Shown: positions 36,375 to 45,642, counted from the stretch's first letter. The stretch: DNA of 60,439 nt from Pseudomonadota bacterium (GCA_018821985.1 JAHJKP010000021.1:1-60439), one strand, 5' to 3'. The notes: generated by a model from the sequence alone, not told the origin. A program made the numbers and translations.

Positions 36375-39300
36375 ATGGCAAGTGTTGATCGGCAACAGCA
36401 TGCTTTAGAGGTCTTAAAGTTTATCAATAAGGCGATCACGAACATCCGCCTTTATCCTGAGCAGTCTGTACAGGTCAGTAATACAGTGGAGAAGGCCTAC
36501 TCTGAGTTGAAGACCTTTTTGCGTCTGTATGGAACCCTCAACTTTGGTTTGCACAAAGGTGTGCCGACTCTCGATGGCGTTATCTTTGAGAGAAAGGGTC
36601 GGGAACAGTTGGATGACCTGTCCCTGGTTGATTTTCTGGATAAGGCGGGACTTAGGGGTATGACCCTGGCTCAGGGGCTTGATCGCAAACGATTTAAGCA
36701 GGTATTGTCTTTTTTTACCACCCATCATGAGCAAATTCAAAAATCCGGAGGGATTGCTGCGTTTGTGAAAGACACTGGTCTGGGTGCTGTTTTCCTTGAA
36801 GATAGTGATAATGATGTGGCTCAGGAACAGATTGTTACCCTCAGCTTTAGTGATTATCTGCAACAAATAATGGCGAATGGTGTTCGACAGGATCAGCTGC
36901 TTTCTTTGCTCCGGCATGGAGAAGAGAGGCCGCAGAGCGAAGAGATACGCAAGGAGTTGACAGGATCAGATAAGGGTGTTGATGCCTTTATCGCCGCTGT
37001 TTGTTTTGTACTTCAAGACTTGCAATGGGCAGGAGCTTATGGAGTTTCGCCTGGTTTTAACCAGTTGCTGGAGAATATGAGTGCTGCGTTGAAAGATGAA
37101 GAAATCCAACAGATCGCAGGTGGAGCAGCCTCGAAGCTGGCCCTAAATCTTGATAAGGTCTCCATGGCGCTGCTCTTCTGTCAGACCTTTGCAACGCATT
37201 TTGGTGAATCGTTATTTGCAACTCTTGTTGCCGTCATTGATAAAGAGCTTTTTCGCTCTCTGATTGATTTCCTGAGACATGAAGGAGAGAGGCTCGATGG
37301 ATCTCTGGATCAGGCGGATGCAGAGTCCAGCCAGCTGGTGAATGAGAGCTGTCAGCGCCTGATGGAAACGGTCAAAGGACGGCAGCTGCATGCCATCGAG
37401 ATCATGGGCATGACGGAAAAACAACGGCAAAGTAAACGGTTGCAGGCTGGATTAATTGCGCTTACACGAGGCAATTTGGAGGGATTAAGAAATAAAGAGA
37501 TATTGCTGCACCTCCCCGTCACTTTTGAGCGATTGATAAAAAATAAAAGAGAAAATGTCGCTGCTGCCATTATCCAGACCCTTGTGGGGGGGCTCAAGCT
37601 TGAAGATGAGGAGTTGCGTTTTCGTTCAGGGCAGAGTCTTGGTTTAATCGGAGAAAGGTTGGTTGCCCTGGATTATTGGGGATGGCTGGAAAAACTAACC
37701 TCCATATTCCTTTTCTGGGTAAGGAGAGCTGAAGCTGTTGATGATGTCTGTACTTGTATTGTTGGGGTGTTACAGAAGATTCTTACCCATGCTCAAAAAA
37801 TAGAAAATGAGGATTTGGTTGATAAGATTCTCCCCCTCTTTTATGCTATTCGCTCTGGGGTGTTAAGGAAAACCGTAGAAATGAGGAATCTGGTAGGTCA
37901 GATTCAGGATAAGGCTGTGGATCGAAGCGTTCTTCAGGCGTATCTTGATCAGTCTTTTGTGAAACCGGTTCAGGCGATGTGCTGTCAGAAGATTGTCATG
38001 CATGGTCCACTGGGCATCCAGTTTTTGCTGGACGCATTGTTAACGAATAACAAAAGACCAGAGAGGATCAGGTTGTTGAAGATTCTGGCCGGCGTGGGTG
38101 GAGAATTGTCCTCTCTCCTTCTTGCACGCTTGCAGGAGCCCATGCCCTGGTATGGAAAACGTAATCTTATCAGGTTGCTGGCTGCAACGGGTGATGAGGG
38201 AGATCTCGTTGCTGTGCAGGGATATCTTACCCATGATGATTTACGAGTTCAGAGTGAGGCCCTGTCCTGTATCTATAAACTCAGTGATCAAAAAAAGAAA
38301 CAGTATCTTCTTGAGGCGTTGCCCCTGATCAGTGAGAAATTGAAATTTCAGGTAGTTCAGGCCTTGGCTGAAGTGGTAGATGAAGAGGTGGTCGGGGTTT
38401 TGGTCGAACTGTTGCAGGATGAAAAGTATTTTTCGGATGATATCAGAACAACACTTCTAGTCAGTATCTGTGAAACTCTGGGGCGAAGTGGGTCTGCTCA
38501 GGCGAAAAAGGCCTTACAGCTCATGTTAGGAACTGAGAATGCCCCTTCTAAAAAGATGGCCAAAGAAGTGTGGCAGGCAGCTCAGAGGGGATTGCTTTTG
38601 CTTGATGTGAGTCGCAGGCAGCAGAAAGAAAGGCATTCCGAGATTCAGAAGAGCTTGAAGAGCGCTGTCAGATCGGCGCGTGCCGGGCAGGAGAGGTCGG
38701 GGGCAGGGTATATACCGGTAACCAATCTGGCCGAGGAGCAGGAAATCTACACGTTGCTTGATCAAAACAAAAAGGCGGTAGCAAAAGGACTTCTTTTGGA
38801 TTTGATCTCCACCATGAGCTATCTCAGGCAGTTTGAACAGGCAGAAGTGCTTTGTCAGCGTTTGATTGAGATTGATCCCTTGGCCATGGAAGATATTATA
38901 CAAGCAACTGAACTGGTTGAGGAACAGAGAGCCGCCAGTGGTGATCAAGGACAGAGTCTGAGTTGGGTGGGGCTCTATGACTTCCTGACCACAGAAGAGT
39001 TCAATACCTTTTATTCTTCCATGGAGCACCTGACGTTTAACCCGGATGAGAATATTGTGGCTCAAGGCGATTTGCAGCAACGACTTTTCTTTATTAATAA
39101 GGGACGGGTTAAGCTGTTCTCCCGGGATCTCCATGGTAATGATATCCTGCTGAAAACAGTAGGGCCAGGGGAAATTTTTGGTGTAGATTCGTTTTTTAAG
39201 GCTTCGGTCTGGACTGTCAATGCGGCAAGTGTTGGTACAGTTGATGTCTTTGTCCTGCCTCACGAGGCACTCCGCAAATGGCAAAATAGCTTTCCTGCTC

Positions 39301-39743
39301 TGGAGTTGAAGCTGAAAGATTTTTGTCAGCAGCTTGTTGAACACGATGCTCTTAAAGTTATGGCCATTGATCGTCGAGGTACAGAACGATTGAAGCTCTC
39401 CGGCCGGCTTGCCATGGCCATTCTTGATGATAAGGGTAAGAAGACAGGCACTGTCTTGCAGGGCGAGAACGGTGATGTCTCGATCGGTGGTATTTCTTCC
39501 ATGGTTCGCATCTCTCAAAAAAGAAACATTCGTCTACTACTGGGGCGGAAGATATTCGTCAGTTTGCCGGATGGTCCAGCTGGCAATCAGTTGACGTCCG
39601 GGATGGCAGGCCTTGTGGTGGCGATATATGTAGATGGTTCGATCCACGGAGAGTCGGCTGCCTATGTGCATTATTCGGTCCATATCCAATTTGATCAGCC
39701 CATACAAGAAGCTGATCTGGCAGCAGTCGCCTCTGGCGGTTGA
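36375..39743 (+). CDS. Large HEAT-like / cyclic-nucleotide-binding / PilZ regulator
   Basis: A 1122-residue cytoplasmic protein. Residues about 1-330 are helical and unrecognised. Residues about 340-760 look like HEAT/armadillo repeats (LLKILAGVGGELSSLLLARLQ, LIRLLAATGDEGDLVAVQGYL, VVQALAEVVDEEVVGVLVELL). Residues about 860-990 form a cNMP-binding (CRP-like) domain (ENIVAQGDLQQRLFFINKGRVKLF is its core, then VGPGEIFGVDSFF). Residues about 1000-1115 form a PilZ domain with RGTER (1001-1005) and DVSIGG (1034-1039), the RxxxR...DxSxxG c-di-GMP signature. No helix-turn-helix is present, so the output is probably protein binding through the repeats. It sits 77 bases upstream of the primase-helicase gene, likely in one transcript. 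Two different second messengers could be sensed; this is inference from domains. Confidence 0.82.
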   Translation: MASVDRQQHALEVLKFINKAITNIRLYPEQSVQVSNTVEKAYSELKTFLRLYGTLNFGLHKGVPTLDGVIFERKGREQLDDLSLVDFLDKAGLRGMTLAQGLDRKRFKQVLSFFTTHHEQIQKSGGIAAFVKDTGLGAVFLEDSDNDVAQEQIVTLSFSDYLQQIMANGVRQDQLLSLLRHGEERPQSEEIRKELTGSDKGVDAFIAAVCFVLQDLQWAGAYGVSPGFNQLLENMSAALKDEEIQQIAGGAASKLALNLDKVSMALLFCQTFATHFGESLFATLVAVIDKELFRSLIDFLRHEGERLDGSLDQADAESSQLVNESCQRLMETVKGRQLHAIEIMGMTEKQRQSKRLQAGLIALTRGNLEGLRNKEILLHLPVTFERLIKNKRENVAAAIIQTLVGGLKLEDEELRFRSGQSLGLIGERLVALDYWGWLEKLTSIFLFWVRRAEAVDDVCTCIVGVLQKILTHAQKIENEDLVDKILPLFYAIRSGVLRKTVEMRNLVGQIQDKAVDRSVLQAYLDQSFVKPVQAMCCQKIVMHGPLGIQFLLDALLTNNKRPERIRLLKILAGVGGELSSLLLARLQEPMPWYGKRNLIRLLAATGDEGDLVAVQGYLTHDDLRVQSEALSCIYKLSDQKKKQYLLEALPLISEKLKFQVVQALAEVVDEEVVGVLVELLQDEKYFSDDIRTTLLVSICETLGRSGSAQAKKALQLMLGTENAPSKKMAKEVWQAAQRGLLLLDVSRRQQKERHSEIQKSLKSAVRSARAGQERSGAGYIPVTNLAEEQEIYTLLDQNKKAVAKGLLLDLISTMSYLRQFEQAEVLCQRLIEIDPLAMEDIIQATELVEEQRAASGDQGQSLSWVGLYDFLTTEEFNTFYSSMEHLTFNPDENIVAQGDLQQRLFFINKGRVKLFSRDLHGNDILLKTVGPGEIFGVDSFFKASVWTVNAASVGTVDVFVLPHEALRKWQNSFPALELKLKDFCQQLVEHDALKVMAIDRRGTERLKLSGRLAMAILDDKGKKTGTVLQGENGDVSIGGISSMVRISQKRNIRLLLGRKIFVSLPDGPAGNQLTSGMAGLVVAIYVDGSIHGESAAYVHYSVHIQFDQPIQEADLAAVASGG

Positions 39744-39820
39744 AGTTGAAACGCTGATTTTCTGCCCTTTCTTTATTGTCAATTTTATCTCTTATTATTC
39801 CACCACGGAGCTGCCTTGGT

Positions 39821-41614
39821 ATGGAGCCAGATGAGGCTGTATCCTTATTTTATCACAGATATCTGCAAAACATCTGTGAAGAAAAAACACATCTCAGCGC
39901 GGATTGTCCTTTCTGTCAAAAGCAGGGTAGAGACTATACTGGCCGTTTGGTGGTGTATCTCAATAAGGTCGGTTTCTTTTATGGATACTTCCGCTGTCTG
40001 AATCGTTGCGTGCCTGGAGGGTTTCCGCTCTGGTTTGCCAACTTGATGGGAATCAGCCCTGTTGATGTTCCAGGATTTGACCCTGATCGGGAACTTTCTT
40101 TACGAAAAACAGATTATCCGATAGTCAATATCAATAATGAAGTCAAGTTGTATCAGGACAGGCTCACTGAAGAAATTCTGGCTCGTTTTCAGAAGGCGGG
40201 GATTGGTTCGGCTGTCCTTGCAGAGTTAACGGTTGGCTATAATGGCCGTTATCTTGTCTATCCCTATTTTCAGGAAGATGGCAATTGCTATGCCGCCCGT
40301 TGTGTATTTCCAGAGCGGAAGGAAGATTTCTTCTGGCATGGCGATGAACATTTTTTTGGTGATCAGCACCATATCTTTAATATTCAGGATATTCAGCGGT
40401 GTGAGAATGGCGCGCTTTTTGTCTGTCAAGGAGAGGAAAATCTTCTTGCCCTGAAGCAGCTTGGCTTCCCGGGTGTTGCCGTTCCTGACTGTCACAGTCT
40501 GGAGGCCCTTGCTCCTGAGCTTTTTTCCTTTGTGCATACCGTTTTTATTGTCATGGAAAATAACGCTGAGGCAGAGGCTGCGGCGCGTAGTGTTGCTGCC
40601 AAAATTGGCTATAAGGCGCGTCTCTTCAGGTGGTCTGCTACTCTTGCCCGAGATTATAGCCTCTGGCAATTGGCCTGTGACAAGGGAAAAGATTTTAAGG
40701 CTGTTGTCTTGTCAATGATTCAGGCCTCCAGCGCCTTCTCGCCGTTTGCCAGTCCCAGACGGGAATATGATCGTTTTCTAGCACAACTGGCCTTGGAGTC
40801 AGGTCCTGCTTATGGTGCTCTCAGTTCGGGGTTTCCTCGATTTGATCAGGCCTTGGATGGCGTTCATGGAATTAATGTGATCGGTGGTGCACCCAAGTCC
40901 GGAAAATCCTGTTTTGCCATTCAGATTGCCACCGATATGGCACGGCGAAAGGTGCCGGTCCTCTATTATGATTTTGAGAATGGCAGGCAGAAAATCTATC
41001 AGCGGACCTTGAGTCGTTTGAGTCGTTTGTCCACCGGCGATATCAAGACTGGTGTTGCAACTGGTGTGGCGGGTCAAGATCTTGATCGTGCCTGTCAAGA
41101 ATTTCAAGACATGCTTGCTTCTTTCCGGGTGGTAAATGATCGAAAACTCAATTCAGAGATCATGCGTCGTCATATTGATTTTATTCGCCATGAGACCCGA
41201 TGCGACTATACGGTGGTGGTGATTGACAGTCTGCATAAGTTGCCTTTTAAAGATTTTACTGAGCAACGCTCCGGGATTGATGCCTGGTTACGACAACTTG
41301 AGGCCATCCGGGATGAGTTGCAGGTATCTTTCCTGATTATCTCGGAATTGTCGCGGGGAGCTGGTGATGGTTATACGGATATGCCCCATATGGGAGTTTT
41401 TAAAGGTTCCGGAGATATTGAGTACAGTGCTGATAATGCCTTGGTTCTTGCTCCTGAGTGGGATCCACTGGGGCAAGTGGTTAAAGAGCAACGGCAGAAT
41501 AAGTTGTGGTTGGTGGCCAGTCGTGAACACAGTCCCGGGCTTGTTGCAAGGTATCGTCTGGATTATCCCTATTGGGGATTTGTGGAGCTGAACGAGAAGA
41601 GGAGTACGGGATAA
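39821..41614 (+). CDS. Twinkle/T7 gp4-like primase-helicase with altered TOPRIM
   Basis: A 597-residue protein. The N-terminus has a zinc-finger-like set C29-x2-C32...C59-x3-C63, as in primases. A TOPRIM-like domain follows (about 197-270; FVCQGEENLLALKQLGFPGV), but the second acidic motif, normally DxD, reads MENN (245-248), so primer synthesis may be impaired. The C-terminal RecA/DnaB-like ATPase has Walker A GGAPKSGKS (355-363), Walker B VVVIDS (465-470) and the helicase-type KGSGDIEYSADNALVL. ATG 39821 is chosen (CGGAG about 10 bases upstream); a 39776 start would add 15 unconserved residues. Such enzymes are common in phages, yet no phage genes flank it. The cellular role is unknown. Confidence 0.8.
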   Translation: MEPDEAVSLFYHRYLQNICEEKTHLSADCPFCQKQGRDYTGRLVVYLNKVGFFYGYFRCLNRCVPGGFPLWFANLMGISPVDVPGFDPDRELSLRKTDYPIVNINNEVKLYQDRLTEEILARFQKAGIGSAVLAELTVGYNGRYLVYPYFQEDGNCYAARCVFPERKEDFFWHGDEHFFGDQHHIFNIQDIQRCENGALFVCQGEENLLALKQLGFPGVAVPDCHSLEALAPELFSFVHTVFIVMENNAEAEAAARSVAAKIGYKARLFRWSATLARDYSLWQLACDKGKDFKAVVLSMIQASSAFSPFASPRREYDRFLAQLALESGPAYGALSSGFPRFDQALDGVHGINVIGGAPKSGKSCFAIQIATDMARRKVPVLYYDFENGRQKIYQRTLSRLSRLSTGDIKTGVATGVAGQDLDRACQEFQDMLASFRVVNDRKLNSEIMRRHIDFIRHETRCDYTVVVIDSLHKLPFKDFTEQRSGIDAWLRQLEAIRDELQVSFLIISELSRGAGDGYTDMPHMGVFKGSGDIEYSADNALVLAPEWDPLGQVVKEQRQNKLWLVASREHSPGLVARYRLDYPYWGFVELNEKRSTG

Positions 41615-41768
41615 TATTATGATTCGGTGACGAGAGTGGTCAAAGATCATTGTATTCCTTTTTATGAAGCGATATAGTAACAAAATGTTGAGGGCTGTCT
41701 TCTCAATGTCTGTTGTGTTGAGCATTGAGTTGGTGAAGGGAATAACGAAAAGAGTAGAGGGATGAAGA

Positions 41769-42452
41769 ATGCGACGAATAACTACTGGTATTGTGGCTGG
41801 CTTGCTCCTGCTAAGCGCTCATCATGCTCAGGCCTTTGATGAAAAAGGAGGGAATGCGCTTTGGGGTAAGTATGCCATTCAAACATGTCGTTCCTGCCAT
41901 AAAGAAAAAGGTTTGAGCAGTCTGGCGCCGGAAGAAAAGAGTGCTGCGGAGTGGGAATCTTTCTTTGTTGATCGGTATAAGAAATTACGGGATATGGACC
42001 ATAATTTTTCAGCAATTGGGATCAATGAACGGCAGTTGGAAAATATTCACCGTTATCTTGTTGAAGATTCAGTAAAAAGAGAGGAGGCGAACGCTCCCGC
42101 TCAAAGCACTACGCTTAAAACCATTGGGGCAAAGCCTAAAAAGGTGCTGGCAGATGACGAGAAAATGGAGGGGGCTGGCCAATTTAACGCTTCCGCAGGT
42201 GATGCTAGGAAGGGTCGCTATATTTTTCGAAGGTGCCTGACCTGCCATAAAAAAAATAATGCGCCGATTATCAGTCCTGCGGATCGGACAAAGGCTGCCT
42301 GGGATCGTTATTTTGCCAATGATTTCAAAAAGTTGAAAAAAGATATGCCTGAATTTGATACCTATGGGTTCACTATGGATCAGATGCAACATCTGCATCA
42401 GTTTGTTCTGGAGTACGCACTGGATGCATCAAAACCTAAGACTTGTGAATAG
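41769..42452 (+). CDS. Periplasmic diheme cytochrome c with a duplicated domain
   Basis: A 227-residue exported protein: signal peptide (about 1-22, cut after AQA), then two CxxCH haem-binding sites, CRSCH and CLTCH. Each begins a similar domain of about 70 residues (WGKYAIQTCRSCHKEKG and KGRYIFRRCLTCHKKN, later each with an aromatic-Lys-Lys helix and a QL/QM-xx-[IL]H motif), so it is an internal duplication. Each haem probably has a methionine or histidine distal ligand. Electron transfer is the expected role; the partner is unknown. GAGGG is 7 bases upstream of ATG 41769. A terminator follows. Confidence 0.88.
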   Translation: MRRITTGIVAGLLLLSAHHAQAFDEKGGNALWGKYAIQTCRSCHKEKGLSSLAPEEKSAAEWESFFVDRYKKLRDMDHNFSAIGINERQLENIHRYLVEDSVKREEANAPAQSTTLKTIGAKPKKVLADDEKMEGAGQFNASAGDARKGRYIFRRCLTCHKKNNAPIISPADRTKAAWDRYFANDFKKLKKDMPEFDTYGFTMDQMQHLHQFVLEYALDASKPKTCE

Positions 42453-42552
42453 AGGGAAGCTCGGAAATTAGTTTTTTTTGGAATGGGTGTCCTGAGTTTT
42501 TAAGCTCCCTTGAGAAAATGGTAGTGGGTAGTGAGATAGCAATGGAGAAAGC

Positions 42553-42589
42553 GAAAGGCCTTTTTACCGGTTTGGTAAAAAGGCCTTTC
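42553..42589. terminator. Perfect bidirectional terminator
   Basis: Arms of 16 bases (42553-42568 and 42574-42589) are perfectly complementary with a 5-base loop, and contain internal T and A runs. It separates the convergent diheme cytochrome and DUF3373 genes. Confidence 0.85.
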
Positions 42590-42631
42590 ACTTTGGTACT
42601 ACTTTTTATATAAGTGATGCTATCGTTTTTG

Positions 42632-44356
42632 CTACCAGCGATATGCCAGATTGACATAATAGTTCCACATGGTATCGACCACCGGCATAAAGGCGTCCAG
42701 AGACGTCAGGTCGGATATCTTAACTGGATCACCCATGGGGCTGCCACTTCCAGAATACTCATAATCATAATACTGGGCACCCACTGAGAGTACGAGCTTA
42801 TTGTCAACAAAGGGCTGGTTGTAGAAGATCTCATATACGCTACCCCGGGTGGCCAGTTTACTGCCGGCAATGTTGTCCTCGCCACCAGTAAAGCCTAACC
42901 AGTATTGGGAGCCCCAGTTGTATTCTAAGCCAATGGTGCCTTCAGTCCAAGAAACCGGAGCTTTCAGACCTGCCCAGACGGAGTAGCCCGTCCGGTCAAA
43001 TTGCTCGCCATTGCTATTGAGCAGTCCGTCTGTTCCGAAAAATTGCATCATGGGGCTCATCGATATCCCGGATGGACGTGCATGGCTGAGGGCCATGTCG
43101 ACGAAGAAACCTATGTCTTTATATTCAGATTGACCGAGGAGGGTAACGATATCAAGGTCACCAATGTTGGATGTAGGTTCTGTCCGACTGATATAGCCGC
43201 CGGTGTTTGCCGCCATGCTGTAACTGTCGTAAAGGCCATCTCCATTTATGTCCGTGCCAGACATGGTAAAGGGCATGACTACAAGTCCGGTAAAGCCGTC
43301 TGTGACATCAAAGGCATGGGCATACATGTTGATGATTTTTGTTTTGTCGTTTTCGTAAAGATTGGCAATCCAGCCGGCAAACTGCATGTCATCGACGTCC
43401 GAGGAAGATGAAAAAGAGTAGGAATTCCCAGATCCTGCGCCGGACTCAAATCCATTTCCCCAACAAATTTTGAAGGCGGACCCTTCTATACCAGTTGTCT
43501 CGGCCAGATTGAATCCCAAAGATATTCCGTCAAATTGCCAGTTGATGCCGTGAGCCATGGGGGAGCCGCCGACGGTGCTGGCAGTGCTGAATTCTTCAGG
43601 TCCTCCTCCGAGGGCGGGACGGCGACCAACGGAAAAATGGTAGGGGACTGTGCCGATATCGTCAAAATAAGTAACAAAGGCGCGTTCCAGACGAATGGCT
43701 GAATCACTGCCTGTGGAGTGCACATTGCCATCCATGGCAATGGAGTTAGGGCCGCCATTATACCACTTGACCCCGGTGGAATCGCCAAAGACTTTGTTTG
43801 CGGAAAGCCGTCCCACAAAGGAAAGGGAATCGGCTGGGCGGGCCTTCATGTCAACGCGAATCCGGGTGTCAAAGATGGTGTTGTTGTCGATATTCTGATC
43901 TTCCGGAGAGGGAAGAGGCCCAAAAGCGGCCAAAGCGGCCTTGGTGAAAGGAATACCATTGGCCATGCTCATGATACCATTCTGCAACGGCAGCGGCATG
44001 CCTTTGGCATCTATATGCAGGGAGTTCAGTTTTGTTTCCAGATCGGCACTCAGATTCAATTTGTCCAGGGTGGAATGTTCTTCCGTACCTGATACCCGTT
44101 TGTCCAGTTCGTCCAGTTCGTCCTGCAGTTCCTGCCCTTGCCCACCTTGTTTGTTTTGCTGTTCCAAGGACAGTTGCAGCGTCGCTTCTGCAGTTGCCAG
44201 GCGTTCATTGAGATCCATGACAATGGTTTTCAGCATCTCGATTTCCTGTACAAGTTCCTGGCTGGCAGCAGGACCACCGGCAACGGCATCTCCTGGCAGG
44301 CCATGGAACGATAAGAGTAGTGTGGCTAAACTTACAAGCCCGTAACGTTTTATCAT
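42632..44356 (-). CDS. DUF3373 family outer-membrane beta-barrel protein
   Basis: A 574-residue exported protein: signal peptide (about 1-26, ends AVA), a periplasmic coiled coil (about 32-95), then a long beta-rich region of alternating residues ending in the aromatic YYVNLAYRW, typical of an outer-membrane barrel C-terminus. Features such as DMKARPADSLSFVGRL, SVGRRPALGGGPEEFSTA and YNWGSQYWLGFTGGEDN fit the DUF3373 family, known mainly from sulfur-metabolising Desulfobacterota and Campylobacterota. A porin or substrate channel is likely; the substrate is unknown. ATG 44356 follows a 329-base divergent gap shared with the haem sensor gene. Confidence 0.85.
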   Translation of the reverse strand: MIKRYGLVSLATLLLSFHGLPGDAVAGGPAASQELVQEIEMLKTIVMDLNERLATAEATLQLSLEQQNKQGGQGQELQDELDELDKRVSGTEEHSTLDKLNLSADLETKLNSLHIDAKGMPLPLQNGIMSMANGIPFTKAALAAFGPLPSPEDQNIDNNTIFDTRIRVDMKARPADSLSFVGRLSANKVFGDSTGVKWYNGGPNSIAMDGNVHSTGSDSAIRLERAFVTYFDDIGTVPYHFSVGRRPALGGGPEEFSTASTVGGSPMAHGINWQFDGISLGFNLAETTGIEGSAFKICWGNGFESGAGSGNSYSFSSSSDVDDMQFAGWIANLYENDKTKIINMYAHAFDVTDGFTGLVVMPFTMSGTDINGDGLYDSYSMAANTGGYISRTEPTSNIGDLDIVTLLGQSEYKDIGFFVDMALSHARPSGISMSPMMQFFGTDGLLNSNGEQFDRTGYSVWAGLKAPVSWTEGTIGLEYNWGSQYWLGFTGGEDNIAGSKLATRGSVYEIFYNQPFVDNKLVLSVGAQYYDYEYSGSGSPMGDPVKISDLTSLDAFMPVVDTMWNYYVNLAYRW

Positions 44357-44685
44357 GAACGCCCCTTCACATGTTGAGAAATCCAGTTTTACACAGGATT
44401 TCTTTTTTTATTGAAAATAACTCTTTTCACCTCTTCCTCAATGATTTCTATAGAGATGCGATAGATTTGTCAAGAAGAATCAATAATAAAGTTGTGTGTA
44501 ATCAGCTAGTAAAGATTCTTCTTGTTATCACTATGGAGCCAAATATTGTGGATTATGTGATTTTCCGATTTCCATTTCATCTGGAGTCGTGCTATGTTGA
44601 TGATTGATATTGAAGGATGTGTGGTTAATAGATGAATGACTGTTGCTATTGCAGTCTTAATAATAATGCTTCATTGGAGGGGAAA
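44357..44685. promoter_or_regulatory. Divergent intergenic region with an 11-base inverted repeat
   Basis: The region between DUF3373 (minus) and the haem sensor (plus) holds a perfect inverted repeat, CAAGAAGAATC at 44471-44481 and its complement at 44514-44524, with a 32-base loop. It could be an operator or an mRNA hairpin. No -35/-10 pair is clear. Confidence 0.4.
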
Positions 44686-45582
44686 ATGGGAATTCGGGCA
44701 AAATTTATTATTATGATCATTGTGTTGAGTCTGTTGGCGGCGCTTGCTATTGGCTATGCCAGTTACGTGCTCAGCCACCAAAATACGATTGTAGATGCCA
44801 AGAGTAAGGCGGAGATGCTTTTTAATTATATTGAGGCGAGTGGGACATTTTTTGGCAGATACCAGAAGCCGTTGATTGATGAGCTAGTGACGGACAAAGA
44901 TAAATTTATTCCTGAGTTGATGTCAATGTTTGTTGTGAAACGTATGGAGTATGATCTCTTTTCCGAGGCCCAGAAGGGATATCAATTCAAACAGGCAACC
45001 ATTGATCCTCTGTGGCCCGATAATAAAGCGGATGCTGATGAACTGAAAATTATTCAATATTTTGCAAGTAATCCGACTGCCCAGAGTAAGGACGGGATTG
45101 TTGAAAAGGGTGGTGAACAGTTTTTCTTTACGGCCAAACCAGTCAGGATTGAGAAGGATTTCTGTCTCAATTGTCATGGCGATCCTGCAACAGCCCCGAA
45201 AGATCAGTTGGATATATATGGCACTGATCATGGCTATAATTGGAAAATCGATGATACTGTGGGGGCCTCCATGCTTTATGTCGCCATTTCGCCGGCCTTG
45301 GATAGGGCTCATAAAACGGCCATGAAGATTTTTTTAATGGGTATTGGCTGTCTGCTAGTGATCATTGGCTGTATCTGGGTCTACCTTGATCGTGGGGTGG
45401 TGGGACCCATAGTTCGTCTTTCTGAGGCAGCCAAGGATATCAGTATCGGCAATAATCTCTGTGACAGCGTCCATTCCGATGTTAAGGATGAGATTGGTGT
45501 CTTGGCCAATTCCATTGATCGGATGCGGATCAGTGTAAATAAATTATTGAAACGCAGCTGCCCTGATCGAAAACAGGAATAG
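44686..45582 (+). CDS. Tll0287-like (DUF3365) c-haem sensor with HAMP domain
   Basis: A 298-residue membrane protein: TM1 (about 6-28), a periplasmic Tll0287-like/DUF3365 domain with one c-type haem motif CLNCH (160-164 from this start), TM2 (about 215-235) and a cytoplasmic HAMP-like segment (about 236-290). The protein stops after HAMP; there is no kinase, cyclase or chemotaxis domain. ATG 44686 follows GGAGGGG closely; an ATG at 44632 would add 18 residues with four Cys and no ribosome site. Sensing of redox or small gases by the haem is inference from related sensors. A terminator follows. Confidence 0.85.
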   Translation: MGIRAKFIIMIIVLSLLAALAIGYASYVLSHQNTIVDAKSKAEMLFNYIEASGTFFGRYQKPLIDELVTDKDKFIPELMSMFVVKRMEYDLFSEAQKGYQFKQATIDPLWPDNKADADELKIIQYFASNPTAQSKDGIVEKGGEQFFFTAKPVRIEKDFCLNCHGDPATAPKDQLDIYGTDHGYNWKIDDTVGASMLYVAISPALDRAHKTAMKIFLMGIGCLLVIIGCIWVYLDRGVVGPIVRLSEAAKDISIGNNLCDSVHSDVKDEIGVLANSIDRMRISVNKLLKRSCPDRKQE

Positions 45583-45605
45583 TATTCTGTCGAAATGAAA
45601 GAGGG

Positions 45606-45642
45606 AAAAAGGTCTGTCATCATCTTGCTGACAGACCTTTTT
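45606..45642. terminator. Bidirectional terminator
   Basis: Arms of 14 bases (45606-45619 and 45629-45642) pair perfectly with a 9-base loop and carry flanking A and T runs. It ends both the haem sensor gene (plus) and trmFO (minus), whose stop codon abuts the hairpin. Confidence 0.88.
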
